Part shown: positions 49,831 to 57,514 of the stretch, one piece after another
Layout of the letters: each line of letters opens with the position of its first letter
Numbering within the stretch: the stretch's first letter is position 1
From: Gammaproteobacteria bacterium
Lineage (GTDB): Bacteria > Pseudomonadota > Gammaproteobacteria > Steroidobacterales > Woeseiaceae
DNA: 64,000 nucleotides
Direction: 5' to 3'
NCBI GenBank assembly: GCA_009937525.1
Contig: JAACFE010000001.1
Span: 61,000-124,999 of the forward strand
Notes under the pieces: model-generated
The model's database searches: none
What the model was told of the DNA's origin: nothing
What the model saw: only the letters and a program-made list of their open reading frames with translations
Made by a program: the position numbers and the translations under genes

Positions 49831-50871
49831 ATGAAGGATGCCGCACACGCCTGGTTGCATCGCGCCTGGTATGGCGGTCGGGGCTGGTACCGGCTACTGC
49901 TGCCGTTGTCGGGCATATACTGGCTGCTGTCGTCACTGCGGCGGTCTCTTTATCGCGCCGGGCTCAAGCATACCTGGCGCGCGAAGGTTCCCGTTATCGT
50001 CGTAGGGAATATCACTGCCGGCGGTACCGGCAAGACTCCGGCAACCGTCTGGTTGGCCAACTCACTGGCCGAACGCGGCTTCTCGCCGGGCATAGTGAGT
50101 CGAGGCTATGGCGGCAGCAAGGCGGGGACGTCGATGCGTGTCGATGCGCGCAGCGATCCGGCGGTAGTCGGCGACGAACCCGTGCTCATCGCCATGCGAA
50201 CAGGGCGCCCGGTCGTCGTCGACGCGGACCGCGCGCGCGGCGTGAGCATGCTGGTCGCGGATGGTGCCGACCTCGTCATCGCGGACGACGGACTGCAGCA
50301 CTATGCGCTGGGCCGGGACTACGAGATCTGCGTGGTCGACGGTGCCCGGGGCCTGGGCAACGGGGTCCTGCTGCCGGCCGGCCCGCTGCGCGAGCCTGCC
50401 GATCGGCTCGAAAACGTGGATCAGGTGCTGGTCAACGGCCGGCTGCGCGACGCAGGGGTGGCGAAGTCGACTGGCCTGCAGAATGCGATCGAATTCCGGC
50501 TCGTTGCCACGGAGGCATGCCGCCTGAACGGCTCGCTGAATCGGCCGATCGAACGCTTCGCCGGCACGACCGTGCACGCCGTAGCGGCGATCGGCAACCC
50601 TGACCGGTTCTTCGATACGCTGCGCGGAAACGGCATGCAGGTAATCGAGCATGCGTATCCCGACCACGCGCCGCTGCGCCCGGAGCAACTCGACTTCGGT
50701 GACAACTTCGATATCCTGATGACGGAGAAAGACGCAGTGAAATTTCCGCGCCAGGTATCGGACCGCTACTGGTACGTACCGGTTGATGTCGAGATCGATC
50801 CGGTTATCGCTGCGCCCTGGCTGGAGCAGATCGAATCGCGCATGAGAAACGAGCAAGAAGGCAATGTCTGA
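49831..50871 (+). CDS. lpxK: tetraacyldisaccharide 4'-kinase
   Basis: Phosphorylates the lipid A precursor at the 4' position. The ATG at 49831 gives 346 residues, with the N-terminal membrane-associated helix (WYRLLLPLSGIYWLLSSLRRSLYRAGL), the Walker A GNITAGGTGKTPATVWLA and VIADDGLQHYALGRDYEICVVDG. It overlaps kdsB by eight bases. Confidence 0.95.
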   Translation: MKDAAHAWLHRAWYGGRGWYRLLLPLSGIYWLLSSLRRSLYRAGLKHTWRAKVPVIVVGNITAGGTGKTPATVWLANSLAERGFSPGIVSRGYGGSKAGTSMRVDARSDPAVVGDEPVLIAMRTGRPVVVDADRARGVSMLVADGADLVIADDGLQHYALGRDYEICVVDGARGLGNGVLLPAGPLREPADRLENVDQVLVNGRLRDAGVAKSTGLQNAIEFRLVATEACRLNGSLNRPIERFAGTTVHAVAAIGNPDRFFDTLRGNGMQVIEHAYPDHAPLRPEQLDFGDNFDILMTEKDAVKFPRQVSDRYWYVPVDVEIDPVIAAPWLEQIESRMRNEQEGNV

Positions 50872-51616
50872 TTTCGTCGTCGTTATTCCCGCGCGATATG
50901 CATCGACGCGCCTGCCCGGTAAACCCCTGCGAGAGATTAACGGCAGACCCATGATCGAGCACGTCTACCGACGGGGGCGGGAGAGCGGTGCGCGGAATGT
51001 CGTCATCGCCACGGACGACGAGCGGATAGCCGACGCGGCGGAGAACTTCGGTGCTGCCGTGTGCATGACGGGTGATCAGCACCGCTCCGGTACGGAGCGC
51101 ATCGCCGAGGTGGCCGACCTGATGGACTGGCACGACGAGACCATCGTCGTGAACCTGCAGGGCGACGAGCCTGCGATGCCGCCCGAGTTGATCGATCAGT
51201 GCGCGACGCTGCTGGACGAGTCGTCCGCCGATATTGCTACCCTCGCTTCGCCGATACTGTCCGACGAAGACTTCGGGAATCCGAATGTGGTCAAGGTCGT
51301 TCTGGACAACGACGGCTTCGCTATCTATTTCAGTCGCGCCACGATCCCGTACCCGCGTGACGCTGCGCGGCTTGCGGAGGCGAGGTCGGCGGCGCTGCAT
51401 CATCACGGTATATACGCGTATCGCTGCGGCGTCTTGCGCACGCTGGTGGCATCCGATCCCTCGGCGCTGGAGCTCGCGGAGCATCTCGAGCAGTTGCGGG
51501 CATTGTCTCTCGGCATGACGATCAGGGTCGGCATACCTGCCGTGCGCCCGGGAGCAGGCGTCGATACCGAGGATGACCTGGCGGCCGTCGCGAGGGAACT
51601 CGCGAGTCGATCATGA
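50864..51616 (+). CDS. kdsB: 3-deoxy-manno-octulosonate cytidylyltransferase
   Basis: Activates Kdo with CTP to CMP-Kdo. The 250 residues begin VVVIPARYASTRLPGKPLREINGRPMI. The GTERIAE and VNLQGDEP motifs follow, plus the C-terminal GVDTEDDL. It works downstream of PyrG and KdsA encoded at 1-3.4 kb. The small Trm112-like ycaR gene often placed between lpxK and kdsB is missing. Confidence 0.97.
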   Translation: MSDFVVVIPARYASTRLPGKPLREINGRPMIEHVYRRGRESGARNVVIATDDERIADAAENFGAAVCMTGDQHRSGTERIAEVADLMDWHDETIVVNLQGDEPAMPPELIDQCATLLDESSADIATLASPILSDEDFGNPNVVKVVLDNDGFAIYFSRATIPYPRDAARLAEARSAALHHHGIYAYRCGVLRTLVASDPSALELAEHLEQLRALSLGMTIRVGIPAVRPGAGVDTEDDLAAVARELASRS

Positions 51617-52386
51617 AAGGTTTCGGCGAAACCTGCCGCGAGATCTACTACGGTATTTCGCCGCGCGCGCTGCTGGCGCAGTACCTGTTCCTCGGCTTCG
51701 ACCTTCTCGTAATCACCTATTTCGTGGTGACCACGTTCCTCGATCCATACGACTGGATCGTTACGGTGGACATCATCATCGGCGTGATACTGCTCATCGA
51801 CTTCCTGTGTCGCCTGACGGCGCAAAGAGACCGGGGCGGGTTCCTCATCAAGCCGATGACGATAGTGGACTTCATCGTAATTGTGTCACTGTTCGTTCCC
51901 GCGCTGATCGGCAATTTCGCGTTCCTGCGTCTCGTGCGCTCCCTACGCCTGCTGCGCTCCTACATTGTCGCGCGCGAACTTCGCAGGCATTCGCGTTTTT
52001 TCGCCAAGAACGAGGATGTGATCTTCAGTGCGCTGAACCTGCTCGTCTTCATCTTTCTCGTTACGGCGACGGTCTACGAGTTCCAGGTGCCCGTGAACGA
52101 CTCCATCAACAATTACGTGGACGCGCTGTACTTCACGATCACGACACTGACCACCACCGGTTTCGGCGATGTCATCCTGGTCGGCAGCACCGGCAGGCTG
52201 CTGGCGGTGGTCATCATGATCGTCGGCGTCGCACTGTTCCTGCGGCTTATTCAGACGATCTTCAGGCCCACAAAGGTGAAATACGAATGCCCCGATTGCG
52301 GCCTGTCGCGCCACGAGCTGGACGCCATACACTGCAAGCATTGCGGCCGGCAGTTGCGCATCCGTACCGAGGGGCTGCCGGGATAG
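51613..52386 (+). CDS. voltage-gated-type potassium channel with C-terminal zinc ribbon
   Basis: A 257-residue six-helix ion channel. Segment S4 is FLRLVRSLRLLRSY with regularly spaced Arg. The pore reads YFTITTLTTTGFGD, a variant of the K+ filter TVGYGD. After the last helix (~220) comes a four-Cys zinc ribbon, CPDCGLSRHELDAIHCKHC, in the cytoplasm. The ribbon is not part of the core channel and may assemble tetramers or sense redox or metal. It overlaps kdsB by four bases. Confidence 0.85.
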   Translation: MKGFGETCREIYYGISPRALLAQYLFLGFDLLVITYFVVTTFLDPYDWIVTVDIIIGVILLIDFLCRLTAQRDRGGFLIKPMTIVDFIVIVSLFVPALIGNFAFLRLVRSLRLLRSYIVARELRRHSRFFAKNEDVIFSALNLLVFIFLVTATVYEFQVPVNDSINNYVDALYFTITTLTTTGFGDVILVGSTGRLLAVVIMIVGVALFLRLIQTIFRPTKVKYECPDCGLSRHELDAIHCKHCGRQLRIRTEGLPG

Positions 52387-52413
52387 GTGCCGCATTCCGG
52401 CGGTTCGCGCCCG

Positions 52414-52454
52414 TTTGTCTAGATATTGTCTAGAAATAATGCCGACACTATACT
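52414..52454 (+). promoter_or_regulatory. merR promoter with two TTGTCTAGA direct repeats
   Basis: TTGTCTAGA occurs at 52415-52423 and 52426-52434, starts 11 bases apart. The second copy supplies the -35 (TTGTCT, 52426-52431), followed by a 17-base spacer and TATACT (52449-52454). A protein bound to the repeats would block polymerase. This is the layout known for CarH-type MerR repressors, whose operators consist of ~11-bp repeats over the -35. Autorepression is inferred. Confidence 0.65.
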
Positions 52455-52506
52455 GCGGTCCACGACCACCCCAACTGGCTCCGATCAAATACCGCAGGAG
52501 ACGGCC

Positions 52507-53484
52507 ATGTCCGAGAAGTCCCACGTTCCACGACTGTACGGCATCGGTGCCGTGTCCAGGCTCACCGGCCTGACCGATCATACGATCCGAGTATGGGAGC
52601 GCCGTTATTCGGCCGTGATCGCCGCGAGGGCGCCCAACGGCCGGCGCCAATACACCGAAGCCGACGTGCAGAAGCTCGGCTTACTCAAGCTGCTCACGGA
52701 CCACGGCATCTCGATCAGCCGCATCGCCGGCGATTCGATCGACGAGCTCAGGCAGCGCGTGGGCAGCCTGCGCGACCTGGCAGCCGGTGCCGAGCCTGCC
52801 GCGCTGAGCGTTGCCGTGCTCGGCGATTTCCTGCCCCGCCGGCTGCTCGAACACGAGGGCGGCACGGCACCGCTCGACGTCCGAATCGCGGACAGCGGCC
52901 GGGAGCGATTCGCCGCGGATCTGCGGCAACAAGCGGTCGACGTGGTCGTGCTCGAACGGCCGGTGCTCGATGCGGAAACGCTGGCGGAGATGCAGCGGCA
53001 CCTGCGCGACAGCGGTTCCGCGCAGGGCGTAATCGTTTACTCCTTCGGGCGCAGCCGCGACATCGAAGCCGCGACGCAACAGGGTATCGTCGCGCTTCGC
53101 GCGCCCGTCGGGGCGGAGGAACTGCGCGATGCGACGGCGCGGCGGGCGTTTCCGGGCAGGCGAGTGGTACCCGATTCGCAGCCAGCGGGCGACGTACCCA
53201 CGACCTGGGAATTTTCCGGGCCGGTGACGGCGCGGCGCTTCAGCCCGCAGCAGCTCGCAAACCTGGCTTCGGTGCAGACTGGCGTTGAATGCGAGTGCCC
53301 GAAGCATCTCGCGCAAATCGTAGCGGTCCTCAGCGCGTTCGAGGTCTACAGCGATCGATGTGCAAGCCGGGACGATGAGGATGCGGCACTGCACCGCTAT
53401 CTGCATCGGACGACGGCCGAAGCGCGGGCCCTCGTGGAAACCGCTCTGAAGAAGGTCGCGGATGCCGAAGGGCTCCGCTACTGA
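52507..53484 (+). CDS. MerR-family transcriptional regulator with B12-domain-like C-terminus
   Basis: A 325-residue regulator. Residues ~9-76 are a MerR winged helix (YGIGAVSRLTGLTDHTIRVWERRYSAVIAARAPNGRRQYTEADVQKL). Residues ~95-235 form a Rossmann-like domain where B12 would bind in CarH/LitR proteins, but no DxHxxG cobalamin-ligand motif is visible. The last ~80 residues are helical, with CECPKHLAQIVAVLSAFEVYSDRC. The ATG has GGAG six bases upstream. Neighbouring photolyase-like and DNA-repair genes suggest control of a light or oxidative response. Confidence 0.85.
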   Translation: MSEKSHVPRLYGIGAVSRLTGLTDHTIRVWERRYSAVIAARAPNGRRQYTEADVQKLGLLKLLTDHGISISRIAGDSIDELRQRVGSLRDLAAGAEPAALSVAVLGDFLPRRLLEHEGGTAPLDVRIADSGRERFAADLRQQAVDVVVLERPVLDAETLAEMQRHLRDSGSAQGVIVYSFGRSRDIEAATQQGIVALRAPVGAEELRDATARRAFPGRRVVPDSQPAGDVPTTWEFSGPVTARRFSPQQLANLASVQTGVECECPKHLAQIVAVLSAFEVYSDRCASRDDEDAALHRYLHRTTAEARALVETALKKVADAEGLRY

Positions 53485-53511
53485 GCCGTCATGCGAAACA
53501 CATTGTTACAA

Positions 53512-53538
53512 TTTTGTCTATAAAAATGATAGACAAAA
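53512..53538. promoter_or_regulatory. TTTTGTCTA / TAGACAAAA operator palindrome
   Basis: TTTTGTCTA (53512-53520) and TAGACAAAA (53530-53538) are perfect 9-bp arms around nine bases. The half-site TTGTCTA is the same as in the merR promoter. The palindrome ends two bases before the -35 of the next promoter, so the MerR protein probably acts at both places. Confidence 0.65.
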
Positions 53539-53540
53539 CG

Positions 53541-53568
53541 TTGACATAAAGTCCGATTTCGCTATCCT
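53541..53568 (+). promoter_or_regulatory. strong sigma-70-like promoter for structured RNA / photolyase-like operon
   Basis: A perfect -35 TTGACA (53541-53546), 16-base spacer and -10 TATCCT (53563-53568). Transcription should begin near 53575, exactly at the first hairpin of the structured RNA. Confidence 0.7.
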
Positions 53569-53574
53569 GCTTCT

Positions 53575-53675
53575 TGCTGGTCGCACGGGAGTGCAGCCAG
53601 CTTGAGACAGTCTTCACCTCCCCCGAACCCGCTGTCTCTGCTTACCTGGGCCGGCGTTCGCGCCGGCCATTTTTA
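53575..53675 (+). ncRNA. candidate ~100-nt small RNA or transcription attenuator leader
   Basis: Three stems fill the predicted transcript. Stem 1: GCTGG/CCAGC (53576-53580, 53597-53601) around GCAC-GGGA-GTGC. Stem 2: GAGACAG (53604-53610) with CTGTCTC (53632-53638), holding a 21-base C-rich loop with CACCTCCCCC. Stem 3: the terminator. The CCTCC (53617-53621) can pair with GGAGG (53683-53687), the ribosome binding site of the next gene. It could act in trans, as C-rich-loop sRNAs do, or as a cis leader controlling the downstream genes. I know no family that fits. Confidence 0.6.
53649..53674 (+). terminator. intrinsic terminator at the end of the structured RNA
   Basis: GGCCGGCG, loop TTCG, CGCCGGCC, then ATTTTT: a perfect 8-bp GC stem with a stable tetraloop and T-run. 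It lies about 75 bases after the expected start of transcription and before the next coding genes, so downstream expression needs read-through. Confidence 0.9.
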
Positions 53676-53695
53676 ACCTGCCGGAGGACCGAGAC

Positions 53696-53920
53696 ATCAA
53701 CAAGGACCGGTATCAAAGCAACAGCACGTTGCAGCCACGGCTGGCGCGGAGGGGTTTCGTCAAGACAGCCGGCGCCAGTTCCGCGCTGGGCACGGCCGGT
53801 CTGACCCGCTTGCAGGCATGGGCCGGCCGCCGCATCGTTCCCGGTAAGGCGGTCGCAGGGGGCGGACCGGTGCAGGGCGTGGTCGCCGAAGCACCAGATC
53901 ACGGCGCGATGCCATGCTGA
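53696..53920 (+). CDS. Tat-signal micro-protein, probable AUC start
   Basis: A 74-residue ORF if it starts at ATC 53696, which has a full GGAGG eight bases upstream; TTG 53729 is the alternative (63 residues). The string LARRGFVKTAGASSALGTAGLTRLQAWA looks like a twin-arginine export signal (RRGFVK followed by a mildly hydrophobic stretch). Only ~25 residues remain after it, so this is either a very small exported peptide or a remnant of a larger Tat protein. It overlaps the next ORF by seven bases. Confidence 0.45.
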   Translation: MNKDRYQSNSTLQPRLARRGFVKTAGASSALGTAGLTRLQAWAGRRIVPGKAVAGGGPVQGVVAEAPDHGAMPC

Positions 53921-54057
53921 TTATTTTGCTCGCCATGTCTGCCATCGGGCTGATGGTATTCGTCGAATGGCAAACCGTTGCCGGAAGACGGCGCCTGCGA
54001 GCCCACACGGAATCGCGCCGGACGTCACCGTCGTCACCGCGCGCCCGGCGCCGCTGA
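53914..54057 (+). CDS. single-helix micro-protein
   Basis: A 47-residue ORF: LIILLAMSAIGLMVFVEW is a clear transmembrane helix, followed by a basic Arg/Ser-rich tail (GRRRLRAHTESRRTSPSSPRARRR). It overlaps the preceding ORF and ends nine bases before the photolyase-like start, whose GAGG ribosome binding site overlaps the stop. The tight chain suggests coupled translation, but no homology supports it. Confidence 0.4.
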   Translation: MLIILLAMSAIGLMVFVEWQTVAGRRRLRAHTESRRTSPSSPRARRR

Positions 54058-54066
54058 GGCTTTGCC

Positions 54067-55326
54067 GTGCCGGATCCCCTGTGGAGCGAGGCAAGTCGGA
54101 GGGCCGCTTTCGAAGTGCTGCAACAATTCCTGCCTCGGGCCGGTGCGGAATATACAGCGCAACGCAACTTTGATTATGGCCCTGCCAGGCGCAGCAACGT
54201 GTCAGGGCTGTCTCCGTACATCCGGCACCGCCTCATTCACGAAGGCGAGGTCCTTGACGCGACACTGCAACGCTACTCGGTGACGACGGCCTCCAAGTTC
54301 ATAGAAGAGATCTTCTGGCGCGCCTACTTCAAGGGCTGGTTGGAACAGCATCCGACAGTCTGGGCGGATTACCGCAGCGTCGTTCAAGCGCTGGTCGAAT
54401 CGCTCGACAGAAAACCCGAACTGAAGACCCGGTACGATACCGCGGTCCACGGCGCGACCGGTATTGACTGCTTCGATGCCTGGGTTAGGGAGCTGAGATC
54501 GACGGGCTACCTGCACAATCATGCGCGAATGTGGTTCGCGAGTATCTGGGTCTATACCCTCCAGCTGCCCTGGCAACTCGGCGCCGACTTCTTCTATCGC
54601 CATCTCATCGATGGCGACCCGGCAAGCAACGTCCTGAGCTGGCGCTGGGTCTGCGGACTGCATACGAATGGCAAGACGTACCTCGCGCGCGTCTCCAACA
54701 TCGCAAGTTATACCGCCGGCCGATTCAACCCGCAGGGCCTGCTGGCTCATGAAGCAAAGCCGCTCGCGGAGGCGCGGATCCATGCCCCCCGATCCCTGCC
54801 TCCGGCGCAGGGTTTGCCCGCAGGCTCGAGATACGGACTGCTGGTCACGGAGGAGGACTGTTCGTCGGAGTCGCTGCCCTTGCAGGGTTCGCCTGTTGCT
54901 CTGCTGGGCGCCGTTACGACGAATACGCGGTCTCCGCTACCGGTCGGGCTGCCGGCCCGTAAGTTTGCGCTGGGCGCCGTCGCGGATGGTGTCGCGCGCG
55001 CGGCACGGTATTTCGGCGTTCCAGCGCAGAGCGCACAGAGCGACAGCTGGGACGATGCCCTGGTGGCCTGGGCCCGGTCCAATGAACTGGACAGCATCGT
55101 GACCGCGTACGCGCCGATCGGTCCCGTTGCAGAGCGACTTGCGAGCGCCCGGAGAATCCTGGCGAATGAGCGCATCGAACTGATACAGATCAGGCGTGCA
55201 TACGATACCTGCACGTGGCCGTTCGCGACGAAGGGGTATTTCAGGATGAAATCCGGCATTCCCGAGGTGCTTGAGCGGCTTGGGATCTCAGGGCGGACGC
55301 AGAATACTCAGCATGCCTCGAATTGA
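54067..55326 (+). CDS. photolyase/cryptochrome-like FAD-binding protein with swapped domain order
   Basis: A 419-residue protein. Residues ~20-255 match the helical FAD domain of photolyases and cryptochromes: SNVSGLSPYIRHRLIHEGEV, FIEEIFWRAYFKGWLEQHP, TGYLHNHARMWFAS, SWRWVCGLHTNGKTYLAR and NIASYTAGRFNP. Here this domain is N-terminal. The last ~150 residues look like an alpha/beta domain (YGLLVTEEDC to FATKGYFRMKSGIPEVLERLG) such as normally precedes it. DNA repair, signalling or both are possible. The start is GTG with GAGG seven bases upstream. Confidence 0.85.
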   Translation: MPDPLWSEASRRAAFEVLQQFLPRAGAEYTAQRNFDYGPARRSNVSGLSPYIRHRLIHEGEVLDATLQRYSVTTASKFIEEIFWRAYFKGWLEQHPTVWADYRSVVQALVESLDRKPELKTRYDTAVHGATGIDCFDAWVRELRSTGYLHNHARMWFASIWVYTLQLPWQLGADFFYRHLIDGDPASNVLSWRWVCGLHTNGKTYLARVSNIASYTAGRFNPQGLLAHEAKPLAEARIHAPRSLPPAQGLPAGSRYGLLVTEEDCSSESLPLQGSPVALLGAVTTNTRSPLPVGLPARKFALGAVADGVARAARYFGVPAQSAQSDSWDDALVAWARSNELDSIVTAYAPIGPVAERLASARRILANERIELIQIRRAYDTCTWPFATKGYFRMKSGIPEVLERLGISGRTQNTQHASN

Positions 55327-55426
55327 TCACCACGGATTACGCAGTGATACGACTTGTTACAGTCGATCGATGGATGGACGGGCAGACTGCGGGCATCATA
55401 CCGTCAACTGACAGCCGGAGTTTCAA

Positions 55427-55966
55427 ATGCGCACTTTCTTTGGATTATCAACGCTATTACTGGCCAGCGTCGCTTTCTCATACGGCGACTCACTGCTCGA
55501 TCAGGACTTCAGGCGCCTGGCGTCGGACGAGGTCGTGAACCTCGGTGAAGCCTACGCCGGAAAGGTCATACTCGTCGTCAACACGGCGTCGAAGTGCGGC
55601 AACACGCCGCAGTACGATGGCCTGGAAAAGCTCTACGAGGAATACCAGGATGACGGACTCGTCGTTCTCGGATTTCCGTCCAATGACTTCTTCGGCCAGG
55701 AACCCGGAACGGAGGAGGATATCCAGGAATTTTGTCGCCTGACCTATGGGGTGAGGTTCCCGATGTTCGAGAAGGTCACGGTGAAGGAGGGCGATGCGCA
55801 CCCGTTCTTCGATGCGCTGGCGGCTGCCGCGGGCACTTATCCCACGTGGAATTTCCATAAGTACCTGATTGGCCGGGACGGTCGCCTCATCGCAGAGTTC
55901 AGCCCCCGCACCAAGCCCTACGATGACAGGCTTGTCTCGAGCATCGAGAGCGCACTCGAACTGTAG
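55427..55966 (+). CDS. glutathione peroxidase family protein, exported
   Basis: A 179-residue thiol peroxidase with an N-terminal signal peptide ([19 protein letters not shown]), so it should act in the periplasm. The active Cys57 lies in [12 protein letters not shown], where selenoproteins carry selenocysteine. [13 protein letters not shown] and WNFHKYLI complete the Cys-Gln-Trp site. Reductant is more likely thioredoxin than glutathione. It fits a photo-oxidative stress island. Confidence 0.92.
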   Translation: MRTFFGLSTLLLASVAFSYGDSLLDQDFRRLASDEVVNLGEAYAGKVILVVNTASKCGNTPQYDGLEKLYEEYQDDGLVVLGFPSNDFFGQEPGTEEDIQEFCRLTYGVRFPMFEKVTVKEGDAHPFFDALAAAAGTYPTWNFHKYLIGRDGRLIAEFSPRTKPYDDRLVSSIESALEL

Positions 55967-55974
55967 CATTTCCG

Positions 55975-56127
55975 ATGCACGCCAAGCCCACGCTGCCAGG
56001 CAAGAACTGCATCGTGTGCGGCCGGCCATTCAGTTGGCGCAGAAAATGGTCGCGAGTCTGGCCTGAGGTGAAGTACTGTTCTGCACGCTGTCGTGCGAGA
56101 CGCGGGGTCGATGCCGGAAGGTCCTGA
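55975..56127 (+). CDS. DUF2256 zinc-binding small protein
   Basis: A 50-residue basic protein: [16 protein letters not shown] then [17 protein letters not shown]. The two CxxC-type pairs make a treble-clef-like zinc site, and the spacing matches DUF2256, a family often encoded beside photolyase or cryptochrome genes. It starts eight bases after the peroxidase stop and overlaps nei by 17 bases. Function unknown; nucleic-acid binding is plausible from its charge. Confidence 0.85.
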   Translation: MHAKPTLPGKNCIVCGRPFSWRRKWSRVWPEVKYCSARCRARRGVDAGRS

Positions 56128-56938
56128 AATCCGGCGCGCAGCGGATCGGGTTGCGCAAGTACTCGTCGGGCAGGTCATCGAGGAGGCCAGGCTTCACTTA
56201 CCGGGCCTGTCAGGCTTCGAAAGGCGCCTCACGGGGCAAGGCGTGACCGCCGTCGATACGCGCGGCAAGGCAATGTTGACGCGTTTCGACAACGGCTTGA
56301 CGCTCTACAGCCACAATCAGCTTTACGGTCGCTGGTATACGATGAAGCGGCCGCGCCTGCCGAAGACGCAGCGTCAGCTGCGTGTGGAACTGCACACGGC
56401 GACGCACAGCGCGCTACTGTTCAGTGCATCGGACATCGAGGTCCTGACCGACGACCAACTGCTCGTGCATTCGTTCCTGTCTCGCATCGGTCCCGACGTC
56501 ATGGATCGCGAGCTGCAAGCGAGCGACGTGCAGGAACGCCTCGAGAGCCCCCTATTCCTGCGGCGCAGGACCGGTTCCCTGTTCCTCGACCAGGCGTTCC
56601 TCGCGGGTACAGGCAACTACCTGCGCTCCGAAATCCTGTTCGTTTCCGGCGTTCATCCGTCGCGACGGCCCTGCGATCTCGCGGGCGACGAAGTCCGGAG
56701 ATTGTGCAGCAATACCCTGCGACTCGCCCGACGTTCGTATCGCAGCGGCGGTGTGACGGTTCCGCCGGCGCTCGAGCGTGAGCTGAAGGACAGGGACTGG
56801 CCGTACGAGAAGCGGCGATTTCACGTGTTCGGTCGCGACGGCGGGAATTGCCATGTGTGCGGTCGCGAGATTCAGCGGCTCAAGGTGTCCGGGCGAAACC
56901 TGTTCCTGTGTCCCGGCTGTCAGAAGGAGCGGCGCTGA
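56111..56938 (+). CDS. nei: endonuclease VIII (Nei)
   Basis: DNA glycosylase/AP lyase that removes oxidised pyrimidines. The ATG at 56111 gives 275 residues starting [11 protein letters not shown], with Pro2 as the Schiff-base nucleophile and Glu3. The Nei-specific [22 protein letters not shown] and [10 protein letters not shown] follow, then the C-terminal zinc finger [24 protein letters not shown]. It closes the repair gene run. Confidence 0.96.
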   Translation: MPEGPEIRRAADRVAQVLVGQVIEEARLHLPGLSGFERRLTGQGVTAVDTRGKAMLTRFDNGLTLYSHNQLYGRWYTMKRPRLPKTQRQLRVELHTATHSALLFSASDIEVLTDDQLLVHSFLSRIGPDVMDRELQASDVQERLESPLFLRRRTGSLFLDQAFLAGTGNYLRSEILFVSGVHPSRRPCDLAGDEVRRLCSNTLRLARRSYRSGGVTVPPALERELKDRDWPYEKRRFHVFGRDGGNCHVCGREIQRLKVSGRNLFLCPGCQKERR

Positions 56939-57037
56939 ACTTCTCTACTGACGACGGGGTGTTGATTTGATGCATTTCTAAGGTACCTTACGGGGCTTCG
57001 ATCAATACCGACCAAAAACCCGGAGAGGGCCCATATC

Positions 57038-57487
57038 ATGTCGTATCTGAAGACCCGCAGTATTTTCGCCGCCATCGTCCTGGCATTCGCGTCCCCGCTC
57101 CTGGCCGGAGACGATCCGCGTCACGAGCGTCACGAATTGATGGAAGGCGTCGGTGATGCTGCGAAACCGATCGGACAGATGCTCAAGGGTGAACGCGAGT
57201 TCGATGCCGATGTCGTCATGGCTTCGCTCGAGACATTCGACAAGGCGGCCGCGCAGTTCGGCGAACTCTTCCCGCCCGGCAGTGAGACCGGAGAAGACAC
57301 CGAGGCAGCGCCCGCGATCTGGGAGGACCGCGCCGGTTTCGAAAAGGCGCTGGCGACATGGAGCGATGCCGTCGATGCGGCCATTGCCGCGAACCCGCAG
57401 ACGGTGGAGGAAACAAAGTCGGTGGCCGGGCCGATCTTCAATGCCTGCAAAGCCTGCCACGACGACTACCGCATCGAAGACGAATAA
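57038..57487 (+). CDS. cytochrome c-prime family protein
   Basis: A 149-residue periplasmic protein with signal peptide (RSIFAAIVLAFASPLLAG) and a four-helix-bundle pattern ending in the heme motif CKACH (Cys137, Cys140, His141) followed by DDYR. Cytochromes c' bind nitric oxide and protect against it. The C-terminal heme position and length fit. It is followed 28 bases later by a diheme cytochrome gene, probably in one operon. Confidence 0.92.
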   Translation: MSYLKTRSIFAAIVLAFASPLLAGDDPRHERHELMEGVGDAAKPIGQMLKGEREFDADVVMASLETFDKAAAQFGELFPPGSETGEDTEAAPAIWEDRAGFEKALATWSDAVDAAIAANPQTVEETKSVAGPIFNACKACHDDYRIEDE

Positions 57488-57514
57488 GCGACTTCCGCCT
57501 CGCGCAGCGGGTAA

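Noticed and set aside
52507..53484. Calling the MerR regulator a B12-dependent CarH/LitR protein
   Set aside because: The domain layout and operator spacing are similar, but I cannot see the cobalamin-ligand His motif, so only a B12-domain-like call is made.
53574..53804. Plus-strand ORF starting inside the structured RNA (76 codons)
   Set aside because: It runs through the terminator stem, has no ribosome binding site and shows no family features.
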